DNA from: Bacteroidales bacterium | GTDB lineage: Bacteria > Bacteroidota > Bacteroidia > Bacteroidales > UBA3824 | Length of the DNA stretch: 7,780 nucleotides | Direction of reading: 5' to 3' | NCBI GenBank assembly: GCA_016287995.1 | Contig: JAEEXW010000118.1 | Coordinates: forward strand, 1 to 7,780 | Part shown: piece after piece, positions 1-4,610 of the stretch | Position numbering within the stretch: position 1 is the stretch's first letter | Layout of the letters: each line of letters begins with the position of its first letter | Position numbers and translations under genes: made by a program | Notes under the pieces: generated by a model | What the model was told of the DNA's origin: nothing | Databases searched by the model: none | Seen by the model: only the letters and a program-made list of their open reading frames with translations

Positions 1-1
1 G

Positions 2-412
2 TTGTCATATATAGCACTTTGTGTGAAACTATTAAAGAGGCATTTATATGCAGATGAATTTGTTGCAAGTACTCTACGCGGAAAATTTCAAATTGCTTTG
101 CGTAAGTTTATTGGTTTTTTATTTTCATGGAAATCATACACAAGTTGGTATAAAACAGTAGATAGAATATCTTCAAAACAATATGATTCTGATTTTACAG
201 CCATTCCAACGGGGCGTAAACACTTTTGGGGAGAAATTCATAAAAAGCAAGTTTATTATCCTGCACAAACGGCGATATTTGAAGGTATTGAATCTTTTGT
301 TCCAAATAATTATGACCATTATTTAAAAACGTTATATGGAGATTATATGCAAATACCGCCCATAGAAAAACGCGAGAAGCATTTTATTTTAAATATTGAT
401 TTTGGTGATTAG
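2..412 (+). CDS. LicD family phosphotransferase, C-terminal part (5' end outside window)
   Basis: This is the C-terminal half of a LicD-family protein, a group that transfers phosphocholine or related phospho-alcohols from a nucleotide carrier onto cell-surface glycans. The visible 136 residues carry the family's typical tail: a segment with W76-G77, a YYP turn (residues 85-87), an FEG motif (93-95), P101 with YDHYL (104-108), and YGDYMQIPP (112-120) followed by a basic stretch and RxKH. The N-terminal catalytic region is not in the window, so activity cannot be judged. The frame is open to the window edge; the TTG at base 2 is most likely an internal Leu codon, because LicD proteins are usually about twice this length. 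The next gene begins 3 bases after the stop, so the two are probably co-transcribed, which points to decoration of the polysaccharide made by this cluster. The donor and acceptor cannot be told from sequence. Confidence 0.85.
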   Translation: MSYIALCVKLLKRHLYADEFVASTLRGKFQIALRKFIGFLFSWKSYTSWYKTVDRISSKQYDSDFTAIPTGRKHFWGEIHKKQVYYPAQTAIFEGIESFVPNNYDHYLKTLYGDYMQIPPIEKREKHFILNIDFGD

Positions 413-415
413 TTT

Positions 416-1213
416 ATGCCTTTTTCTGTTCTTCTTTCAGTCTACTACAAAGAGAGTCCTAACTTTTTGGAGCAGAGTTTGTTATCTGTTTTCAATCAGA
501 CATTAAAACCTGACGAAGTTGTTCTTGTTGAAGATGGTGCTTTAACTCCTGAATTGTATTCTGTCATAGAAAAATTTCCGAAATTAAAAACCGTCAAACT
601 TGAAAAAAACAGCGGACTTGGTGTTGCTCTCAATGAAGGATTAAAACACTGTTCCTATGACATTGTTGCCCGAATGGATACAGACGACATCGCAAAACCT
701 AATAGGTTTGAAAAACAAATAAAGTTTTTAGAAGAAAATACGGAAACTACATTGTTATCAGGCTGCATAGAAGAATTTTACGACAATCCTGATGAGGTTT
801 CAAGTATACGCACCGTTCCTCTTAAACACGAGAAAATAAAAGAGTTTTTGAAACATAGGAACGCATTCAATCACATGGCGGTGGTATTCAAAAAGTCGGC
901 AGTTATTGACAGTGGTAGTTATCAATCCGTACCGTATTTTGAAGACTACGATTTGTGGATTAGAATAGTTCAAAAGGGGTATCGGGTTGCAAATCTGCCT
1001 GATATAATGGTTTCAGCACGAATAGGTACTGATATGATTGGTCGCAGACATGGTTTTAAATATGCAAGACACGAAATTAATTTTCTTAAACGGCAATTAA
1101 AATCAGGTTTTATCAGCAAAGCGGAATACTTTAAATTACTTATTTTGAGAGTTCCAATAAGATTGTTGCCGAAATTCATGTTGAAATTTATTTACAAGTT
1201 TTTGCGTAAGTAA
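416..1213 (+). CDS. Glycosyltransferase family 2 (AmsE/WcaA-like)
   Basis: A 265-residue GT-A fold glycosyltransferase that should transfer a sugar from a nucleotide donor to a growing lipid-linked glycan at the cytoplasmic face of the membrane. The N terminus has the family 2 start (SVLLSVYY, residues 4-11) and the first acidic pair at E39-D40. The metal-binding DxD site is MDTDD (87-91). The probable catalytic base region is YFEDYDLW (174-181), and NHMAV (152-156) is the usual strand before it. The C terminus is basic and hydrophobic (about 245-265), suited to peripheral membrane binding. The ATG lies 3 bases after the licD-like stop, indicating one operon. The last codons also contain the -33 box of the promoter of the following cassette. 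Sugar specificity cannot be read from sequence. Confidence 0.93.
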   Translation: MPFSVLLSVYYKESPNFLEQSLLSVFNQTLKPDEVVLVEDGALTPELYSVIEKFPKLKTVKLEKNSGLGVALNEGLKHCSYDIVARMDTDDIAKPNRFEKQIKFLEENTETTLLSGCIEEFYDNPDEVSSIRTVPLKHEKIKEFLKHRNAFNHMAVVFKKSAVIDSGSYQSVPYFEDYDLWIRIVQKGYRVANLPDIMVSARIGTDMIGRRHGFKYARHEINFLKRQLKSGFISKAEYFKLLILRVPIRLLPKFMLKFIYKFLRK

Positions 1214-1232
1214 CATAACTTTTTTATCTTTG
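1201..1232 (+). promoter_or_regulatory. Bacteroidota-type promoter of the DUF3791 cassette
   Basis: TTTG at 1201-1204 is followed by exactly 20 bases and then TATCTTTG at 1225-1232. This is a full match to the Bacteroidota housekeeping pattern TTTG-N19/20-TAnnTTTG. The -33 box lies inside the last codons of the glycosyltransferase gene and the spacer holds the left copy of the TAACATAACT repeat. The predicted ATG of the DUF3791 gene is 23 bases beyond the -7 box. Confidence 0.7.
1211..1220. repeat. Left copy of 10-bp direct repeat TAACATAACT flanking the DUF cassette
   Basis: The same ten bases occur at 1861-1870, two bases before the start of the epimerase gene. Here they include the stop codon of the glycosyltransferase. 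The pair encloses the whole promoter -7 box to terminator cassette, like a target-site duplication or a recombination scar. The sequence is AT-rich, so a chance match is possible. Confidence 0.5.
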
Positions 1233-1255
1233 CGGAAAAGAAAAAATGAAATGTT

Positions 1256-1478
1256 ATGTCCGAGGTTTCAAAAAATAAAATAGAATATCTTGTTGTTTTT
1301 TATTAATAAATTTGCGAAACATTTTTCTCTGACCGATACGCAGGCATTCAGATATATGAAACGTTTCGGCGGGATAAATTTTATACTTCAAAACTACGGA
1401 ATTATGCACACGCTTGATATGGACGATACAATTTCTGACATGTCTGTATTTTGTAGAAAATCAGGAGGTAAGTTATGA
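1256..1478 (+). pseudogene. DUF3791 domain protein, frameshifted in a T run
   Basis: Reading from ATG 1256 gives MSEVSKNKIEYLVVFY and then a TAA at 1304. The frame starting around 1290 continues with INKFAKHFSLTDTQAF, a KRFGGINFIL core and a C-terminal DDT-x5-CRKSGG-type end, all typical of DUF3791. Dropping one T from the T6 run at 1296-1301 joins the halves into a seamless protein of about 73 residues, the usual family length. The TTG at 1290 could start a 62-residue product lacking the first helix, but the joined reading is much more like the family. The stop (TGA 1476-1478) overlaps the ATG of the DUF3990 remnant as ATGA. DUF3791 proteins are commonly encoded just before DUF3990 proteins; a regulatory or antitoxin-like role is inference. 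The extra T may be a true mutation, a slippage site or a sequencing error. Confidence 0.82.
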
Positions 1479-1546
1479 TTTTGTACCACGGTTCAAATAT
1501 TGAAATTACAGAAATTGATCTCGCATTTTGCACGCAAGAATCATAA
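1475..1546 (+). pseudogene. DUF3990 domain protein, truncated to its N terminus
   Basis: The reading frame starts MILYHGSNIEITEIDL, the conserved beginning of DUF3990 proteins, a family I recall as ADP-ribosyltransferase-like. The LYHGS segment would be the first active-site strand, with its His in the NAD-binding position. After residue 16 the match stops, and the frame ends at TAA 1544-1546 after 23 codons. A normal member is well over 100 residues, so most of the gene, including the other catalytic parts, is missing. The break coincides with the start of the next small gene, which suggests one internal deletion removed the rest. The gene keeps a perfect AGGAGG (1463-1468) six bases before its ATG and an ATGA overlap with DUF3791. 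The remaining peptide cannot be active. Confidence 0.75.
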
Positions 1547-1788
1547 AAAAAATTGAAAATGATATGACGGCTTCGGAAATAACATTTATGATAGAGTACG
1601 CGACAAAAAATCTCATTAGCCTTTTGATGGAAAAGTATAATTATTCAGTCGAAACGGCTTTTGACGTGTTGTATAATTCCGAAACTTTTCAAAAATTAAC
1701 CGATGAAAAAACAGGTTTGTATTTTCAAAGTCCAAATTATATATTCTCTTTTTTAACTAATGAAATTGAATCGGGAAAAATCCGATAA
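1528..1788 (+). CDS. Small conserved protein, third gene of the DUF3791/DUF3990 cassette
   Basis: An intact reading frame of up to 86 residues that I do not recognise as a named domain. It is mostly predicted helix, with a MIEYATKNLISLLMEKY helix, a YSVETAFDVLYNSETFQKL segment, and a TGLYFQSPNYIFSFL motif near the C terminus. The style (short, helical, TGLYxQSP motif) resembles small proteins I recall beside DUF3990/DUF3791 genes in Bacteroidota; this association is recalled, not searched. The listed start is TTG 1528, because the frame is open back to a stop at 1516-1518, but the true start may be ATG 1564 (residue 13). The original 5' end may have been lost with the deletion that cut the DUF3990 gene. 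A terminator follows 25 bases after the stop. It is the only undamaged gene of the cassette. Confidence 0.6.
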   Translation: MHARIIKKIENDMTASEITFMIEYATKNLISLLMEKYNYSVETAFDVLYNSETFQKLTDEKTGLYFQSPNYIFSFLTNEIESGKIR

Positions 1789-1812
1789 AAAACATATTTG
1801 GTAATCTTTTCT

Positions 1813-1850
1813 AACATCATTTTCCCTTCCCGAAAGTGATGTTTTTTATT
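1813..1850 (+). terminator. Intrinsic terminator of the DUF cassette
   Basis: AACATCA (1813-1819) pairs with TGATGTT (1837-1843). The stem continues inward through a T-G wobble, TTT/AAA and C-G, giving about 12 pairs around a 7-base loop. A T tract (1842-1847, then ATTTT) follows. It ends transcription 25 bases after the third small gene and 23 bases before the epimerase start, so the epimerase needs read-through or a promoter I could not see. Confidence 0.75.
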
Positions 1851-1860
1851 TTCTAACATA

Positions 1861-1870
1861 TAACATAACT
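1861..1870. repeat. Right copy of 10-bp direct repeat TAACATAACT
   Basis: Identical to 1211-1220. It is preceded directly by another TAACATA (1854-1860), so the right edge is a short tandem, which slightly weakens its value as a target duplication. The epimerase ATG is two bases downstream. If the sequence between the copies is removed with one copy, the glycosyltransferase stop and epimerase start are 9 bp apart. Confidence 0.5.
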
Positions 1871-1872
1871 CC

Positions 1873-2955
1873 ATGATTATCACAATAATTGGCGGTTCTG
1901 GCTTCGTCGGAACACGCCTTGTTAAGCGTTTGCTATCTAACGGACACACCGTCCGCATAGCGGATAAACGTTGTTCTGTTTCATACCCTGAACTTTGGAT
2001 TCGTTGCGACATTCGCAATAAATCGAATGAAACAAATGATTTTCCTGAATCTCTGACCGATGCCGCCTCAGCACCCGGGAAACACGCCGAAGCCGTAAAA
2101 CTTCAACCGATGCACTCACTAAAAGAGGTTTTGAAAGGCAGCGATGTTGTCATAAACCTTGCCGCAGAACACCGCGACGATGTTACGCCAAAAAGTCTTT
2201 ATGATGAGGTAAATGTTCAAGGCAGCGAAAACGTTTGTAACGCATGTTTGGAATTAGGAATCAAGAAAATTATTTTTACGAGTTCAGTTGCAGTTTACGG
2301 TTTTGCACCTGTTGGAACTGACGAAAGCGGACAAATAAATTATTTCAACGATTACGGTCGGACAAAATATTTAGCGGAAAATAAATACCGCGAATGGTTG
2401 AAGAAAAATCCAGAGAACAACGTTGTCTTAATTCGTCCAACAGTTATTTTCGGAGAGCAGAATCGAGGAAACGTTTATAACTTGTTGAAACAGATTGCCT
2501 CAGGACGTTTCCCGATGGTCGGCAGCGGAGAAAACCGCAAAAGTATGAATTATGTTGAAAATGTTGCTGCGTTTTTAGAGTACGAATTAACACACGACAA
2601 CAATCCCGGCGAACATCTCTATAATTATTGCGATGAACCGGCATACGACATGAATCATTTGGTTTTGGATGTTTACAAGTTTTTGGGCAAGCCGAAAAAG
2701 AGCCTTTTCCATTTCCCGTATTGGTTGGCGTATTTCGGTGGAATGTGTTTTGACTTTTTGGCATTTATCACTCGCAAAAAATTACCAATCAGTGCTATAC
2801 GTGTAAAAAAGTTCACGCAAAACACTTATTTTGTCGGGAAAAACATAAAAACAACTGATTTTATTGCTCCCGTAAAATTGGAAGACGGTTTAAAACAGAC
2901 GATTGAATATGAATTTATAAACAAGGTTCAAGGACATACATTTAGTTGCGAATAA
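1873..2955 (+). CDS. NAD-dependent sugar epimerase/dehydratase (extended SDR)
   Basis: A 360-residue extended short-chain dehydrogenase that should act on a nucleotide-activated sugar in the cytoplasm for surface polysaccharide synthesis. The Rossmann motif is GGSGFVG (residues 7-13), the acidic residue ending strand 2 is D31, NLAAEHRDD (95-103) is the usual strand-4 motif, TSSVAVYG (136-143) holds the catalytic Ser, and Y161-GRT-K165 is the YxxxK pair. IRPTVIFGE and NRGNVYNLL (about 187-204) belong to the substrate domain. This motif set matches an epimerase subfamily common in Bacteroidota polysaccharide loci, but the substrate (for instance a UDP-HexNAc 4-epimerase or a 4-keto reductase) is undecided. 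An unusual extra stretch of about 30 residues (roughly 51-80) sits between the CDIR strand and the SLKEVLKGSD helix; its DNA is much richer in GC than its surroundings. The ATG is favoured because the Rossmann fold begins at once; there is no Shine-Dalgarno site. Confidence 0.9.
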   Translation: MIITIIGGSGFVGTRLVKRLLSNGHTVRIADKRCSVSYPELWIRCDIRNKSNETNDFPESLTDAASAPGKHAEAVKLQPMHSLKEVLKGSDVVINLAAEHRDDVTPKSLYDEVNVQGSENVCNACLELGIKKIIFTSSVAVYGFAPVGTDESGQINYFNDYGRTKYLAENKYREWLKKNPENNVVLIRPTVIFGEQNRGNVYNLLKQIASGRFPMVGSGENRKSMNYVENVAAFLEYELTHDNNPGEHLYNYCDEPAYDMNHLVLDVYKFLGKPKKSLFHFPYWLAYFGGMCFDFLAFITRKKLPISAIRVKKFTQNTYFVGKNIKTTDFIAPVKLEDGLKQTIEYEFINKVQGHTFSCE

Positions 2956-2987
2956 GATACTTTTTTGGCGACTTTTTATAATAATCA

Positions 2988-3040
2988 AATCCCGAATCGC
3001 GACGATTTTTTTTTCGTCTTGATTCGGGATTCTTTTTTTT
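2988..3040. terminator. Hairpin terminator between convergent epimerase and SOD genes
   Basis: AATCCCGAATC (2988-2998) is the exact reverse complement of GATTCGGGATT (3021-3031). Inside it GACGA (3001-3005) pairs with TCGTC (3014-3018) around a loop of eight T. On the + strand the stem is followed by T8 (3033-3040), so it clearly ends the epimerase transcript. For the - strand SOD transcript the bases after the stem are AT-rich but have no clean T run, so it may work weakly in that direction. The last T residues overlap the SOD stop codon. Confidence 0.85.
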
Positions 3041-3617
3041 ACTTCAATCTTTTTTCAACTTCCTTCCAGTTGATTATAGACCAAAATTTTTCGATGTATT
3101 CTGCCCTTCTGTTTTGATAATCAAGATAATAGGCGTGTTCCCAAACGTCAATCGTTAACAGCGGAATGTTGCCTTTTGTTATCGGATTTTGAGCGTTTTG
3201 CTCTTGTGAAATTTCAAGTTTTCCGTCGGTGTTTAACGACAACCAAACCCAACCTGAACCAAACAATCCAGCACTTTTCTTTGAAAATTCATCTTTGAAA
3301 TCTTCAAAACTTTTGAAATCTCTGTTAATTAACTCCGCAATTTTTCCCTCCGGCTTGTTATCCTCCTTAACTTTCTGAAATTGAAGAAAATACAAATTAT
3401 GATTCAAAATCTGACCAGCATTGTTGAAAATTGCTCCGGAAGATTTTTGCACGATTTCTTCCAACGTTGAATTTTCAAAACCACTGTCTTTCAACAAGTT
3501 GTTGAGATTATTCACATAGGTTTGAAGATGCTTTCCATGATGGAAACTCAAAGTCTCAGAACTTATCACCGGCGATAAATCCTCATTTGAGTAAGGCAAA
3601 GTAATTAATGTGTACAT
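3039..3617 (-). CDS. sodB: Superoxide dismutase, Fe type (Fe/Mn family)
   Basis: A 192-residue Fe/Mn superoxide dismutase that converts superoxide to peroxide and oxygen in the cytoplasm. Expected metal ligands are all present: H26 (in FHHGKH), H73 (in LNHNLYF), D157 and H161 (in DVWEHAYYLDY). The gateway Y34 and the active-site Q69 are in place; Gln at this early position is the Fe-type pattern, though Bacteroidota enzymes of this group are often cambialistic (Fe or Mn). GSGWVWL (120-126) is the family's core motif. Length equals that of E. coli SodB and the alignment starts at the chosen ATG (ITLPY against ALPY). It has its own promoter 26 bases upstream and ends in the shared terminator, so it can be expressed apart from the yraN-xseB pair before it. 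No Shine-Dalgarno site is seen. Confidence 0.97.
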   Translation of the reverse strand: MYTLITLPYSNEDLSPVISSETLSFHHGKHLQTYVNNLNNLLKDSGFENSTLEEIVQKSSGAIFNNAGQILNHNLYFLQFQKVKEDNKPEGKIAELINRDFKSFEDFKDEFSKKSAGLFGSGWVWLSLNTDGKLEISQEQNAQNPITKGNIPLLTIDVWEHAYYLDYQNRRAEYIEKFWSIINWKEVEKRLK

Positions 3618-3642
3618 ATTTATTAAGTCTTTAAAGTTTTCA

Positions 3643-3674
3643 CAAAGAAAGCAAATAAAAACGGAATCACCAAA
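3643..3674 (-). promoter_or_regulatory. Probable Bacteroidota-type promoter of the SOD gene
   Basis: On the - strand TTTG (3674-3671) is followed by 20 bases and TTTCTTTG (3650-3643). This matches TTTG-N20-TAnnTTTG except for T in place of A at the second position of the -7 box. The SOD ATG lies 25 bases beyond the box. The same layout and the same TTTCTTTG variant recur at 6877-6908. Confidence 0.5.
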
Positions 3675-3689
3675 AGTTTTCCGAAAATT

Positions 3690-4061
3690 TTAAAATCTTC
3701 TCGGCCGCGGAAAATATGCCCGCTCATAATGCTTAACGTCAGTTATTACGCCGTTTTTGTGCAGGACTGTAATGACATCAAGACGTGCTTCTTCCGTCCG
3801 TTTGAACCTTGCGATATAAAACCTTGCCGCATTGATAATATTGCTTTGTTTACGCCTATTAACTGCACTTTCTGGCGAATACAAAAAGTTTTCGTCCCGT
3901 GTTTTGACTTCAACAAAAACCAAGAAATTATCTTTGAGGGCGACAATATCAATTTCTAATCTGCCTACTCGAAAATTCCTGTTTAAAATCTTATATCCCT
4001 TGCTAATCAGCAAATTAACGGCGGCATCTTCGCCTAATTGTCCAATTTCTTGTTTGGTCAT
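3690..4061 (-). CDS. yraN: YraN/UPF0102 family endonuclease-like protein
   Basis: A 123-residue protein of the UPF0102 (YraN) family, which has a Holliday-resolvase/restriction-type PD-(D/E)XK nuclease fold and no firmly established cellular role. The family order is clear: GQLGEDAA (residues 7-14), GYKILNRNFR (22-31), the catalytic LEID segment with E36 and D38, and FVEVKTR with the E51-x-K53 pair. Family members usually read GEID; here the Gly is Leu but the acidic residues remain. The C-terminal half has the expected basic RRK helix and LDVITV strand. Length is normal for the family. It starts 16 bases after xseB ends, so the two are probably one operon; pairing with an exonuclease VII subunit fits a DNA-processing theme but is not proof of it. 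Confidence 0.93.
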   Translation of the reverse strand: MTKQEIGQLGEDAAVNLLISKGYKILNRNFRVGRLEIDIVALKDNFLVFVEVKTRDENFLYSPESAVNRRKQSNIINAARFYIARFKRTEEARLDVITVLHKNGVITDVKHYERAYFPRPRRF

Positions 4062-4077
4062 AAACGATAAAAGTTAG

Positions 4078-4290
4078 TTATGCTTCTTTCAAAACATTAT
4101 CCACATACCCTTCCATTTCTTTGAGTTTTGCTCTGCACGTTTGAATTAACGGCATACACCTTTGTGCTAATTCCGAAATTCTGTCCACCGAAACTATTTG
4201 ACCTTCCAATTCTTTTTCTATTTTTTGTAATTCTGAGAAACTTTTGTCGTAACTTGACAAAATCTCATCTGAGTAAAATTTGTTTGCCAT
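4078..4290 (-). CDS. xseB: Exodeoxyribonuclease VII small subunit
   Basis: A 70-residue, almost wholly helical protein matching XseB, the small subunit that binds in several copies to XseA to form exonuclease VII, a single-strand DNA exonuclease. Seen here are the first helix YDKSFSELQKIEKELEGQ (about residues 14-31) and a second helix with LAQRCMPLIQTCRAKLKEME (about 41-60); the Cys-x-x-x-Leu spacing and heptad pattern are as in other Bacteroidota members. The canonical LE-x-G turn between helices is changed (LEGQIVSVDRIS), which is common in this phylum. The large subunit gene xseA is not in the window. The gene leads a short - strand operon with yraN. No Shine-Dalgarno site precedes the ATG and I could not identify its promoter in the AT-rich upstream region. 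Confidence 0.85.
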   Translation of the reverse strand: MANKFYSDEILSSYDKSFSELQKIEKELEGQIVSVDRISELAQRCMPLIQTCRAKLKEMEGYVDNVLKEA

Positions 4291-4610
4291 TTTTTAAGTT
4301 TTTTAATATAATTTTTCTTCTCAAAAATCATACCATTTTTAAAATCATCTTTAAGATTTGTTTACAGTTCTTAACTTTTGTTTATACTTTTTTTATAAAT
4401 TGCTTCAAAAATTCTAATTTATTCATAATCAATTACTTAATAGTTCCCTTAGTTAACATAATGTCAATTATTGGACAATTTACGAAACGCGGTTTTTTAT
4501 CTACGAAACCGTAAATTTTTCTAACAAAATTTTCTCCGTAACTTTTTAGGGGGTGAAGTTACGAAAAAGTCTGCGTAAAATATTGAATACCAAAATATTA
4601 GTTATTAATT
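4291..4610. other. AT-rich divergent intergenic region between xseB and ugd
   Basis: About 320 bases without a credible gene. The xseB-side half (4291-4440) is very AT-rich with long T runs and no convincing promoter on either strand. The ugd-side half holds three direct copies of TACGAAA (4481-4487, 4502-4508, 4560-4566), overlapping small inverted repeats (TTTACG 4479-4484 with CGTAAA 4510-4515; CGGTTT 4490-4495 with AAACCG 4506-4511), and a hairpin at 4537-4563. Transcription of both flanking genes must start here, so these are candidate control elements. Confidence 0.6.
4537..4563 (+). repeat. Hairpin-forming inverted repeat upstream of ugd
   Basis: CGTAACTT (4537-4544) is the exact reverse complement of AAGTTACG (4556-4563), with an 11-base loop that contains a G5 run (4549-4553). 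There is no T run after it, so it is not a terminator. It lies 47 bases before the ugd ATG and could be an operator or an RNA structure in the leader. Confidence 0.4.

Noticed and set aside
1290..1478. DUF3791 protein starting at TTG 1290 as a normal gene
   Set aside because: It lacks the first helix, whereas ATG 1256 encodes exactly that missing part in the neighbouring frame, so a frameshifted longer gene explains the data better.
2444..2764. 106-codon - strand frame inside the epimerase
   Set aside because: Rich in Cys, Arg and His and antisense to well-conserved epimerase motifs.
3729..4077. Several frames opposite or shifted to yraN
   Set aside because: They are shadows of yraN, which has clear family motifs and catalytic residues.
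4357..4380. TTTG (4357-4360) with AACTTTTG (4373-4380) as a ugd promoter
   Set aside because: The spacing is only 12 bases and the -7 box does not start with TA.
4128..4514. 128-codon + strand frame, rich in Phe and Leu
   Set aside because: It overlaps xseB on the opposite strand and then runs through an AT-rich spacer. The composition is what T-rich DNA gives in that frame, and it is not recognisable as a protein family.
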